Positions 33,690 to 44,042 of a stretch of 64,000 nucleotides of DNA are shown in pieces (positions within the stretch are counted from its first letter, which is position 1; each line of letters opens with the position of its first letter). The notes beneath the pieces are model-generated. The model saw only the letters and a list, made by a program, of their open reading frames with translations. It searched no databases and was not told where the DNA came from. Origin of the DNA: Nemertoderma westbladi (Eukaryota > Xenacoelomorpha > Nemertodermatida > Nemertodermatidae); contig JAUCBJ010008117.1 in assembly GCA_032718475.1 (NCBI GenBank), forward strand, positions 81,195 to 145,194, written 5' to 3'. Both the position numbers and the translations under genes were made by a program.

Positions 33690-34980
33690 AAAGCTTTTGA
33701 CTCTGTTCCCAGATCAAGTATACTCTCAAAATTTTACAACTTCGGAAAAAAAGGTAAACTTAGGGTGCTTATAAGCATTATGCTTGTTGCCCAATTTGGT
33801 GAACTTCGATGTCCAATATAATAAATCTAATGTTAAACTAAACTAATAAAAGGTAAACTGTTTATTTTACTGAAGGACCTTCTGCTTGGTAACACAATAC
33901 GAATATTCAACGGCATCCAACTATCGAAAATAATAACTCAACTGCGTGGAGTTCTTCAGGGAGATTTCCTTAGCCCCACACTTTTTGCCTTAGCCCCACA
34001 CTTTTTGCCTTAGCGCCACACCTTTTTACCTTAGCGCCACACTTTTTGCCTTAGCCCCACACTTTTTGCCTTAGCCCCACACTTTTTTGCCTTAGCCCCA
34101 CACTTTTTATTATAGTTATTGCAGACCTCGCCTCAATACTACGGGCAATAGCTTCTACCATTTGTTTTACGCCGACGACCTGGCAAAATACTCCCGAAAT
34201 CCCATTGACATCCAGAATGAGTTAAATAAATTACATAAATGGTGCAATCTTAATGGAATGGAGGTCAATTTGGTGAAAACCAAAATAACTAAGTTAAGAA
34301 AGGGTGGGCCATTAGCTCAAACTCACCATTTTACATACAATGGAGCTACTGTAACCATATTTGCAACGAATATGAATATCTTGGGGTCGCTCTACAACCA
34401 ACACTGCTTCTCCCAACACATAAAATCTAAAAAGAAAAAGGCTGACCGTGTCACTGAATTACTTCCACCTTCTTTCGGTTGAAACGGGCTTTTCAATATT
34501 TCGAATTAAAATTGCTCCTATAGTATCATATTTAATAAACGCCATCGGCAGTTATCTCACCCTATCACACATAAAAGAGATATGGACAAAGTGAAATATA
34601 AACATTATAAACGGTTACTCCGCCTTCACAGCTGTCAGCTCTGCATCATCCACAATGGCCTTGAAACTTGTCAATCAAAACACCTTTATAGAGGATATAC
34701 TTGAACAATACCCACACGCTTTCAACCTTGAAACTCTTAATCAATACCGAGCTCACAGACATGAAAGAAATAAACTTCATAAACCAACAATACACTACAG
34801 GACCCGCCTTCACAAACCCAACCTGGAAAACCGGTGGTTAACAGAACATATTCCTAGTTACTAATTTCACTGCGCATGGGTACCATCACAAATTATGCTG
34901 CAACCCCACCCCGTTCCACATAATCTCCGATAACAACTGCCGCTGTAAACTATGTTCCACCTCCGGAATCTTATGGTACC
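33690..34980 (+). mobile_element. LINE fragment (same family as 51.6-55.4 kb), with minisatellite in reverse transcriptase
   Basis: On the plus strand: KAFDSVPRSSILSKFYN (motif A, about 33688), LLGNTIRIFNGIQLSKI and TQLRGVLQGDFLSPTLFA (motif B, about 33880-33990), a 20-bp tandem repeat, then FYADDLAKYSRNPIDIQNEL (motif C, 34165) and NLNGMEVNLVKTK. The C-terminal part, VNQNTFIEDILEQYPHAFN (34655-34864), resembles the same region of the 51-55 kb LINE. Several frameshifts are present. Confidence 0.82.
33966..34108 (+). repeat. 20-bp minisatellite derived from reverse transcriptase motif B
   Basis: CTTAGCCCCACACTTTTTGC repeats about seven times with single-base changes. The first copy is the natural codons for LSPTLFA after QGD in reverse transcriptase motif B. 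Confidence 0.92.
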
Positions 34981-34984
34981 ACGC

Positions 34985-35130
34985 TAAAACAAATATTACG
35001 CTATTACGTTACGGTTTACGGAAAAAATATACAGTAAAATTACGTTACGGTATTGAAAAAGCTATTACGTTACGGTTTACGTTACAGGTATATTGAGCTA
35101 CGGTATTTCTGAAAAGGTACCGTAACGTAA
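34985..35130. repeat. TTACG-rich degenerate repeat, right of LINE fragment
   Basis: ATTACGTTACGGTTTACG-like phrases recur five to six times. They pair in style with 33105-33260. Confidence 0.6.
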
Positions 35131-35680
35131 CGTAATAACATCCTTGGTTACTGCAATTCAAATTATTATTGTACTCTTCAACTTCTGATGATGCCTAACT
35201 CAATGTTAAATAATTTAGTATTCTCGAATATTTATTACATAACTAAAGAGCCGCTTAAACCAATATTGGATATTTAGTTCCGTTTTCGAGTACGCCGCGC
35301 AGACACAACTTTTCCATAACTTTTGAGTTAATGCATAGATTTTGCTCAAATTAGGTCAAATTCCTGCGTAGTGTAGCGGTTTTTCAATGATTCCCTAAAA
35401 ACACATATACAGATAAAAGTCAAAATTATGGTACCCAATCTATTCAATGTAGAATCTAATTCATTGTACACCTAGGCAGCTAGATAATCATTAATAATGT
35501 AATAAATTCAATATTTTCGTGATTATATTTTTAAATCTAATGATAATTCGCTTAACGTGGTTTTTGGCAAAGTTTGGAGTTGGACCCCGTTCATGAAAAC
35601 AACATGAAAAATATTTCATGGGTGGCTTTATAAATTAAAGATGTAATATAATGGTTTTGTTCAGAAATGGAAAAAATGAG
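35131..35680. other. AT-rich spacer, no supported gene
   Basis: Nothing recognisable is present. Confidence 0.45.
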
Positions 35681-35699
35681 AAAGCGCGTCACCGGAGGT

Positions 35700-35761
35700 T
35701 GAACCACCGCTATACGTACGTTTCTGCCTATCAGGCCTCATCAGTAGCGCTAACCAGTTCA
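35700..35761 (-). ncRNA. Hammerhead self-cleaving ribozyme motif (type I-like)
   Basis: Read on the minus strand the full core is present. CTGATGA lies at 35744-35738. Stem II is GCCT/AGGC with a GAT loop, closed by a G-A pair. GAAA lies at 35724-35721. Stem III is short (AC/GT around GTAC), followed by the cleavage base A at 35713 in GTA. Stem I pairs CGCTA (35749-35745) with TAGCG (35712-35708), and after an internal loop TGAAC (35761-35757) pairs with GTTCA (35704-35700). Every invariant core position is as expected. Such ribozymes occur in metazoan retrozymes and Penelope-like elements. Cleavage would fall between 35713 and 35712. No tandem partner was found in the window. Confidence 0.82.
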
Positions 35762-35816
35762 GCCACTAGCCCCTGATATTCACTATCCCACCTAATCCAC
35801 TTCTATTGAACAGGCA

Positions 35817-36079
35817 GTCTTAAGTTGCATATCTTCAATTCATATCTCCAATTCTTTTATTTATAAATTAATACTATTTAAGAAATTATTTAATACTAAT
35901 CATAATATTATGTTTTGATGAATAAAATATAAAAAAAATATGTTTCAATATGTTTGGGGGAGTAAGTGTTAAAACTTAGTAATATTATGATTAGTATTAA
36001 ATAATTTCTTAAATATTATTAATTTATAAATAAATGAATTGGAGATATGAATTGAAGATATGATATGCAACTTGAGACT
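35817..36079. mobile_element. Fold-back MITE next to the ribozyme
   Basis: The left arm (AAGTTGCATATCTTCAATTC and onward to about 35912) and right arm (about 35983-36079) are inverted copies, around a spacer with ATATGTTTGGGGGAG. Confidence 0.85.
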
Positions 36080-36303
36080 ATTAAGCCCCACCACTGTGAA
36101 TTACTGCCATGGGAAAAAATTATTTTGGATACATGTGATATCGAGGACCGTCACGATTCTGTTGAAAGTTCTAATTTTTTATTTTGTTAGCTAGTATTTT
36201 TAAAAATTTGCCCTAATTCGGTCCTAAATGGACACCAAAGACGACTTCAGTAAACTCTGACCTACAGTGAATTAATTGTCACAAGTTACGAAACATTACA
36301 AAC

Positions 36304-36531
36304 CTTATTTTCGGCTGTTAAATCATATTTTTTACTTGTTATTGCTCGAAGAATATGTACTAGAGCAGGTGGTACCGTTTCAATAAGATCAGGGTCAACA
36401 ATATTCTCCAGGTTAACGGCAATTACAAACTCCATCCCTTCAGTTTCTGATGAACATCCAGTAATATATTAAGATCAGAATAAATAACAATTGAAGGCAA
36501 TAGGTTCAATATTTCTATATCGGGTAAATTT
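36304..36531 (-). CDS. Candidate exon with one frameshift (unidentified gene)
   Basis: Minus strand. From 36531 one frame reads NLPDIEILNLLPSIVIYSDL and on to NILLDVHQ. Near 36447 the coding signal moves to another frame: ETEGMEFVIAVNLENIVDPD, then LIETVPPALVHILRAITSKK and YDLTAENK, ending at donor AATAAG|GTTTGT in phase 0. One missing base near 36447 would join the two, so it may be a damaged exon or an assembly error. The amphipathic Leu-rich pattern resembles helical repeats. Exit phase fits the exon at 28166-28328. Confidence 0.42.
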
Positions 36532-36642
36532 CTTACGATATCACGAAATCAGCTGCAGATTTATTCTAGATTTTTTGATGGAAAACAATATGTTTGCTAT
36601 AGCGACGAAGGTTAGGCGGCTTCCTTTCGTGTTTTATTATGT

Positions 36643-39098
36643 AGGAAAACTCTAGATAGCGCAATACTAACCTTGTAGGAACACTCTAGATAGCGCAATA
36701 CTAACCTTGTAGGAACACTCTAGATAGCGCAATACTAACCTTGTAGGAACACTATAGATAGCGCAATACTAACCTTGTAGGAACACTCTAGATAGCGCAA
36801 TACTAACCTTGTAGGAACACTCTAGATAGCGCAATACTAACCTTGTAGGAACACTATAGATAGCGCAATACTAACCTTGTAGGAACACTCTAGATAGCGC
36901 AATACTAACCTTGTAGGAACACTCTAGATAGCGTAATACTAACCTTGTAGGAACACTCTAGATAGCGCAATACTAACCTTGTAGGAACACTCTAGATAGC
37001 GCAATACTAACCTTGTAGGAACACTATAGATAGCGCAATACTAACCTTGTAGGAACACTATAGATAGCGCAATACTAACCTTGTAGGAACACTCTAGATA
37101 GCGCAATACTAACCTTGTAGGAACGGAACACTCTAGATAGCGCAATACTAACCTTGTAGGAACACTATAGATAGCGCAATACTAACCTTGTAGGAACACT
37201 CTAGATAGCGCAATACTAACCTTGTAGGAACACTCTAGATAGCGCAATACTAACCTTGTAGGAACACTCTAGATAGCGCAATACTAACCTTGTAGGAATA
37301 CTCTAGATAGCGCAATACTAACCTTGTAGGAACGGAACACTCTAGATAGCGCAATACTAACCATGTAGGAACACTTTAGATAGCGCAATACTAACCTTGT
37401 AGGAACACTCTAGATAGCGCAATACTAACCTTGTAGGAACACTCTAGATAGCGCAATACTAACCTTGTAGGAACACTATAGACAGCGCAATACTAACCTT
37501 GTAGGAACACTCTAGATAGCGCAATACTAACCTTGTAGGAACACTCTAGATAGCGCAATACTAACCTTGTAGGAACGGAACACTCTAGATAGCGCAATAC
37601 TAACCATGCAGGAACACTATAGATAGCGCAATACTAACCTTGTAGGAACACTCTAGATAGCGCAATACTAACCTTGTAGGAACACTCTAGATAGCGCAAT
37701 ACTAACCTTGTAGGAACACTATAGATAGCGCAATACTTACCTTGTAGGAACTCTATAGATAGCGCAATACTAACCTTGTAGGAACTCTATAGATAGCGCA
37801 ATACTAACCTTGTAGGAACACTATAGATAGCGCAATACTAACCTTGTAGGAACACTATAGATAGCGCAATACTAACCTTGTAGGAACACTCTAGATAGCG
37901 CAATACTAACCTTGTAGGAACACTCTAGATAGCGCAATACTAACTTTGTAGGAACACTATAGATAGCGCAATACTAACCTTGTAGGAACACTATAGATAG
38001 CGCAATACTAACCTTGTAGGAACACTCTAGATAGCGCAATACTAACCTTGTAGGAACTCTATAGATAGCGCAATACTAACCTTGTAGGAACACTCTAGAT
38101 AGCGCAATACTAACCTTGTAGGAACACTCTAGATAGCGCAATACTAACCTTGTAGGAACACTCTAGATAGCGCAATACTAACCTTGTAGGAACTCTATAG
38201 ATAGCGCAATACTAACCTTGTAGGAACACTCTAGATAGCGCAATACTAACCTTGTAGGAACACTATAGATAGCGCAATACTAACCTTGTAGGAACACTCT
38301 AGATAGCGCAATACTAACCTTGTAGGAACACTATAGATAGCGCAATACTAACCTTGTAGGAACACTGTAGATAGCGCAATACTAACCTTGTAGGAACACT
38401 ATAGATAGCGCAATACTAACCTTGTAGGAACACTCTAGATAGCGCAATACTAACCTTGTAGGAACTCTATAGATAGCGCAATACTAACCTTGTAGGAACA
38501 CTCTAGATAGCGCAATACTAACCTTGTAGGAACACTCTAGATAGCGCAATACTAACCTTGTAGGAACACTCTAGATAGCGCAATACTAACCTTGTAGGAA
38601 CTCTATAGATAGCGCAATACTAACCTTGTAGGAACACTCTAGATAGCGCAATACTAACTTTGTAGGAACACTATAGATAGCGCAATACTAACCTTGTAGG
38701 AACACTATAGATAGCGCAATACTAACCTTGTAGGAACACTCTAGATAGCGCAATACTAACCTTGTAGGAACTCTATAGATAGCGCAATACTAACCTTGTA
38801 GGAACACTCTAGATAGCGCAATACTAACCTTGTAGGAACACTCTAGATAGCGCAATACTAACCTTGTAGGAACACTCTAGATAGCGCAATACTAACCTTG
38901 TAGGAACTCTATAGATAGCGCAATACTAACCTTGTAGGAACACTCTAGATAGCGCAATACTAACCTTGTAGGAACACTATAGATAGCGCAATACTAACCT
39001 TGTAGGAACACTCTAGATAGCGCAATACTAACCTTGTAGGAACACTATAGATAGCGCAATACTAACCTTGTAGGAACACTGTAGATAGCGCAATACTA
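36643..39098 (+). repeat. 34-bp satellite, about 72 copies, with higher-order structure
   Basis: The unit is CTCTAGATAGCGCAATACTA then ACCTTGTAGGAACA. Variants at one site (CTC, CTA, CTG, or AACTCTAT) form ordered strings. The same 14-unit string appears at about 37921-38390 and about 38632-39095. A five-base GGAAC insertion marks three copies near 37122, 37333 and 37578. On the minus strand each unit contains CAAG|GTTAGT, a splice-donor-like site. Confidence 0.96.
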
Positions 39099-39100
39099 AC

Positions 39101-39121
39101 CTTGCGGCGTACTTCACTCAT
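39101..39121 (-). CDS. Possible tiny first coding exon abutting the satellite
   Basis: Minus strand: ATG at 39121 opens MSEVRRK, ending in CGCAAG|GTTAGT exactly where the satellite begins. The unit's CAAGGTTAGT copies this junction. The exit phase does not fit the exon at 36304-36531, so linkage is unproven. Confidence 0.22.
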
Positions 39122-39429
39122 CGGTTGTTGGTATTAATATATGTTTATGCATATATGATAATGTTTAGTATGGGGGAATATTTGATGTTTTTAAACTGAA
39201 GAAATAAGTTAATTTAATTCAAAGAACAATAACTGTGCTGTGCATGTATTGTGAACAATTGGAAAAATAAATTACTTAAAATATAATAAATAAATGCAAT
39301 TCAACAAGAATCTGACATCCCTAAAAAACTTAACTGCAATTATATTTGTTGCGAATAAAAGTAAAAGTTAAATAAATTGCGTCTGTTTAGCTTATGTGTC
39401 ACAAGTGGCTATCGATTGGGACACGGAAG

Positions 39430-41028
39430 TTATTCGCGTTTCTCTTTCTCCTCGGACTCGGGGGTATAAGAGATCCCGTACTCGTTGTACCTCGTCTTAT
39501 CCACGGGATACAACCACCGCTGGTAAAGGAAGACCACAAAGACTACGTCGTCACGGAAACACGCGATCCTATGGGCGGTAGGCATGGTAATGATAAACGC
39601 GAAGAGGTCGTCAATGAAGGTGTTAAAGGCTTTGTAGCCAAGGGCTCTCCAGGGGAGATGAGCGACAGAGCGGAGTTTATAGTTGACGAACAGCTGCGGG
39701 AGCATGAAGAGGAAGCCGAAAGCGTAGACGCCGTTAACGAGGCACTGGATGGACCAGGAGTACCAACTCTTATGGGGGACAAAGTAGAGGGAGTAGAGAG
39801 ATCCGGCGAGACACAAGGGAACGAGAGCGATGGAGAGGTACCGCATAGCGTGCGAGTCGAATCCGTCAGTAGTCAACTCCTCAGCGCTGTAGGAGCCCAG
39901 CGTGAGTCTGGGAAGCAGGCCGACCCAACGGATGGTCACCTTGAAGGCCTTGGAGAGTTTCCAGAACTCTATGAAGACGCCGATGGCGAAGGGGTAGCGG
40001 ATGAGCGCGCTGGTCTGCTGATCCTGGAGGTAGAGGAGCACGACGACCGAGCTGAAAGCTCGCCAGATGAGCGTGCGAGACGATAACCCTACCATGGAGT
40101 CCCTGGAGCGCCAGAAGGAGACGTCGTTCTTGAATGCGAGGAAATCGAAGAGAAGATGGAGGACGGAGATGACGACCGTGACGAAGAGTAGGTAGACGTT
40201 TGTGTCGGACATGAGTCCACGGACCTCGTCTAGATCGCGGTCCCCGAACCCCAGATCACGCAGATTCGACATGCTCTGTAGGATCTGCGAGTGAAGACGC
40301 AACTTCCCTAACGTTATAGGGGAGAAACTCAAAGACAACTGCATAGTCTCGGCATCGTCTACGACAACTAGGTCCTTCACCTTGACTCCCAGTTCGTTTA
40401 TGTAGACGAGCGGGAGGTAGGAGCCCTCCGGGGTGAGTTGGAACCGGCGGTAGAGTTCCGAGGGGATTCCGTTCCGATGGAACACGTGATTACGGTCCAT
40501 CACGTGCACCGATAGTCGCGGCTTCCAGTGCGTGGTCGTGGCGTTGTTGGGCTTCCCGACGGAGGTCTCTTCCGCGTCCCCGAGGAGGTTCATCGAGACG
40601 AGTTGGCGCTCGGTGTGCTGCGTCAACGGGGACCACGTGTATCCGCTGTACCGGTTCCCGAAGGGGCTGCTCCCAACTGGGTGGAGGAACACGTGCAGGT
40701 ACATGGATCCGTTATCCCGGGTAGATGGAGGTATAGCAACATCCAGCACTTCCTCGAAACTCGAATGCAAATCGAATTCCTTTATGCCCAGGAGTTTATT
40801 GAGTTCGTTTCTAGTCACTCCAGATTTGGGATGTTTCGTGGAAGTATAGAGGGACAACTGTAGGGCAGGGGCTGCGCTCAGGTATGGGGGTAGACAGACT
40901 GGCGCCTTCGGGTCCGGGCATTCTTCCGGGTAGAATATACCGTAGAGACCGTAAAGGGTATAAACCAAGTACGTAGTGGCGAGTCCGCAAACAGCTACTG
41001 TAAACCACGGAAATTTTCCGACTCCCAT
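39430..41028 (-). CDS. CLPTM1L: CLPTM1L-like membrane protein, full length, intronless
   Basis: The protein has 532 residues, close to the 538 of human CLPTM1L. CLPTM1L is an ER multi-pass protein of the CLPTM1 family, reported to act as a glucosaminyl-phosphatidylinositol scramblase in GPI-anchor synthesis. A signal-anchor helix is at about 8-30, then a luminal domain to about 275 with possible N-glycosylation at NGS 106-108 and NAT 162-164. Helices follow at about 278-300, 320-336, 396-416 and 424-446. The best conserved block is RALGYKAFNTFIDDLFAFII and TMPTAHRIACFRDDVVFVVF, then LYQRWLYPVD at 501-510. The start at ATG 41028 gives the family's N-terminus. GC content is well above the flanks. 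No intron interrupts it, although vertebrate CLPTM1L has many exons. No poly-A tract marks a retrocopy. Confidence 0.95.
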   Translation of the reverse strand: MGVGKFPWFTVAVCGLATTYLVYTLYGLYGIFYPEECPDPKAPVCLPPYLSAAPALQLSLYTSTKHPKSGVTRNELNKLLGIKEFDLHSSFEEVLDVAIPPSTRDNGSMYLHVFLHPVGSSPFGNRYSGYTWSPLTQHTERQLVSMNLLGDAEETSVGKPNNATTTHWKPRLSVHVMDRNHVFHRNGIPSELYRRFQLTPEGSYLPLVYINELGVKVKDLVVVDDAETMQLSLSFSPITLGKLRLHSQILQSMSNLRDLGFGDRDLDEVRGLMSDTNVYLLFVTVVISVLHLLFDFLAFKNDVSFWRSRDSMVGLSSRTLIWRAFSSVVVLLYLQDQQTSALIRYPFAIGVFIEFWKLSKAFKVTIRWVGLLPRLTLGSYSAEELTTDGFDSHAMRYLSIALVPLCLAGSLYSLYFVPHKSWYSWSIQCLVNGVYAFGFLFMLPQLFVNYKLRSVAHLPWRALGYKAFNTFIDDLFAFIITMPTAHRIACFRDDVVFVVFLYQRWLYPVDKTRYNEYGISYTPESEEKEKRE

Positions 41029-41799
41029 ATTTGTATTACTATAGGCCTATTGCTTTGTCATTTACTAACTTACTGCATTACTGATGCTGTAGGCCTAGGC
41101 CTAATGTACTTTGTCACCACTTGCTGACTTGAAACAGTACAATGGTGCTATAGGCTGATAGGCCACATAGGCTGATAGGCTTAGTACATTACAGCATTAA
41201 TCTACAGTATGGCGGTACGTTTACTACAGTATACTGATACTATCATATATACGATAGTCCTACCGGTAACTGAAAGTGAACGGAGCTTATGCAGTTATGA
41301 CTGTATGATGTTATGCCAGCTTTCAATCTGTATTCAGGCTAGCTTCTCTTCACCCAGTCGCAGTGTAACCGGTTTCTCAAACGGCAGTGATTTTTTATGT
41401 CCTTTTATTTGACTTTTTTGTCCTCCTTTTTTTACGAATTGTGCATAATGACTTTTGTTGTCCTTTTAATGACTTTTGTTGTCCTTTTAATGACTTTTTA
41501 TGTATGTATTTCTTCAAACTGTCAGACCGCTGATTTCTGGACTGTCAGACAGTTGATTTCAACATGCCTATACCAAAACATTCAACATTTTTGTAGATTT
41601 CTGGTCTGTCGGGCAGTTGGTTTCACTATGCCTGTGCCAAAACATTCCATGATTCCATGATTTATAGACTATGAGATAGAATTCCATATGCGCCTGTGGT
41701 AAAAGACTCTAAATTTAATAGTTTGTGGTTGTTGTCGATAATCGATTACCACATGACGTAGCAAAACACTCATTTTATAGCCAAAAACAATTACCAATT
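41029..41799. other. CLPTM1L 5' flank and spacer
   Basis: This stretch is rich in TAGGCCTA and GATAGGC repeats (41040-41180), which may include the promoter. Short duplications such as TGACTTTTGTTGTCCTTTTA lie at 41450-41490. No further gene is supported. Confidence 0.45.
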
Positions 41800-42390
41800 G
41801 ATGGAAAGGAGCAGGTTAAGGCCGGATTTTCTAACCAAAACAATAAACAGTCACTTTACCAAATCAGGGAAAGGAGCAGGTTACAGAGGCGGGATTTTCT
41901 AACCAAAACAATAAACGATCATTTAACTAATTGAGGGAAAGGAGCAGGTTACAGAGACGGGATTTTCTAACCAAAACAATAAACGATAACATTACCAATT
42001 GAGAGAAAGGAACAGGTTACAGAGGCGGATTTTCTAACCAAAACAAGTCACTTTACCAAGTCAGGGAAAGGAGCAGGTTACAGAGACGGGATTTTCTAAC
42101 CAAACAATAAACGATAACATTACCAATTGGGAGAAAGGAGCAGGTTACAGAGGCGGGATTTCCTAACCAAAACAATAAACGATCACTTAATTAATTGAGG
42201 GAAAGGGGCAGGTTACAGAGGCGGGATTTTCTAACCAAAACAATAAACAGTCACTTTACAAAATGAAGGAAAGGAGCAGGTTACAGAGGCGGGCCTTTCT
42301 AACCAAAACAATAAACGGTCACTTTACCAAATCAGGCAAAGGAGCAGGTTACAGATGAGGCGAGATTTTCTAACCAAAACAACCGGTTAG
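41800..42390 (+). repeat. 65-68-bp tandem repeat, about nine copies
   Basis: GGAAAGGAGCAGGTTACAGA followed by GGCGGGATTTTCTAACCAAA and ACAATAAACGATCACTTTAC recurs with small length changes. Confidence 0.92.
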
Positions 42391-42900
42391 CCGGTAGGCC
42401 TACCAGTACCGTATTTAAATGGTAGGCTACACAGTAGGCCTACAGCAGTACCGGTGCCGGTACCGGTACTAAAATACAGAAATGCCTGCTTTATACCTAC
42501 ATCTGTACATACAATACAGCAAAATAGTGCTATATATACTAATACCGGTACTGATAGCCTGAGAGAACAGCAGTAGAGAAACCGGTAGCATGGAACCTAA
42601 CATTAGATTTTTGGAGGACATAAAAAATAAAAAAAAAGGACAAAAAAAGGATTTAAACGGACAATAAAAATTATTGCGTTCTCAAACTAGGTTGAGATCC
42701 GTTCTTACTGCGAAACTGGTTTAGCGAAACTACAGTACAGTTGTAGTACTGAATGTATAACTTCAAGCTATTTTAATTTAAGAAGGCATAAAGTACACGG
42801 GGATCAAGCAAGCTTAGCGGCAGTATGATGTCATTTATTGTGAAAATACAAACGAATAGTAAAAAAAAAAAAAAATAGATGAACTGCAGAACTGCGAACG
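42391..42900. other. Spacer with GGTACCGGTACC-like palindromes
   Basis: ACCGGTGCCGGTACCGGTAC is at 42450-42472. No gene is supported. Confidence 0.45.
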
Positions 42901-42904
42901 CTAA

Positions 42905-43030
42905 CTGTGGGGCGAGCCATGTAGTTTAGCATACAGTTTACTACGGGTGAATTTACTGTAAAATTTACTGTGATGTGTTAATATAAGTTTAGCATACAGT
43001 TTACTACGGGTGAATTTACTGTAAAATTTA
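42905..43030. repeat. MITE-end motif followed by a 64-bp duplication
   Basis: CTGTGGGGCGAGCCATGTAG at 42905 matches the ends at 20536 and 25891. TTTAGCATACAGTTTACTAC plus GGGTGAATTTACTGTAAAAT is present at 42925 and 42989. Confidence 0.7.
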
Positions 43031-43738
43031 AACTGTAAAAATGTGATAATATGTTAATTTGGGCTCTAGTAACTCCAAACACCCAAACCCAGTAAAGGGA
43101 GAAATACGCACTGTTGTCACCGAAACCGGCCATTTTCCTGATGGCCCCATGGGCCAATTCGTAATTTTTTGATGAGTCAGAAATTAGTTTTCTTTGCGGC
43201 ATTCTTGTGAACAACAGGCCTGGTAACTGCGTGAAACCGGTGGAAAACTTATACTTTAACCTATACATAGATATACTGTAATAGACTACACCCACCAAGC
43301 ACCAAATCAATAAGCCGCTTACTTCACCCATCGCACTCCACCCCATCCTTACTCCTCATCCACTATAACGCACTCTCTACCCACCCCATTACTCCATTCC
43401 ATTTCTCTTCAATCTTCCAGCACCCCAACCTCACCCTACCCTACCACACATCCTCACCCAAAATCACATTAAGCCATACACTTCCACCCATTAGTGTAGC
43501 AGTGCAGCAGGTGGCATTCGACATAGTTTTCGCATAAATATATTGACTCATTGAGGTATATATACCGTAGTAGGCCTATCACTTTACGATTCACCAGTCA
43601 CTTTCACACAAAATATGTAAAAATACTATTTTATATTATGTTGATGACAGTTTAAATATGGTAGTTTGCGTTATATTATCAGCGTATTATTAGGAATTAC
43701 TACTACAACTAAGGTAAGCCGCTACATTATTTATCTAC
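43031..43738. other. Spacer; 43330-43500 strongly C-rich, G-poor
   Basis: CCACCCCATTACTCC-like sequence dominates 43330-43500 with almost no G. No gene is supported. Confidence 0.45.
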
Positions 43739-44042
43739 ACCGGCGCGGTTGCCAGGCCTGGCAACCATTGCACCCGGCGCCACAATAATACCCACTGCAC
43801 CCGCTGCCCCAACAATACCCACTCCCCGTGGCGCCCCAACAATACCCACTGCACCCGGCGCTCCAACAATACCCACTCCCCGTGGCGCCCCAACAATACC
43901 CACTGCCCGTGACGCCCCAACAATACCCCACCCACTGCCTTGACGCCCCAACAATACCCACTCACAGTGGCGCCCCAATAATACTCACTGACCCCGGGGC
44001 CCCAATAATACCCAATACAAGTGGCGCCCCAATAATACCCAC
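43739..44042 (+). repeat. 27-bp GC-rich minisatellite, about 11 copies
   Basis: CCCCAACAATACCCACTCCC plus CGTGGCG repeats, and a variant has AATAATACCCA. Because 27 is a multiple of three, long frames exist on both strands. They are by-products of the repeat. Confidence 0.93.

Noticed and set aside
33960-34110. Telomere-like or centromeric satellite
   Set aside because: The unit is clearly the codons of a reverse transcriptase motif.
35680-35770. tRNA-derived SINE head on the minus strand
   Set aside because: The A-box-like and B-box-like phrases are there, but the CTGATGA/GAAA core and three stems fit a hammerhead far better than a tRNA fold.
39394-40086. 230-codon plus-strand frame
   Set aside because: It is the antisense shadow of CLPTM1L, with acidic low-complexity content.
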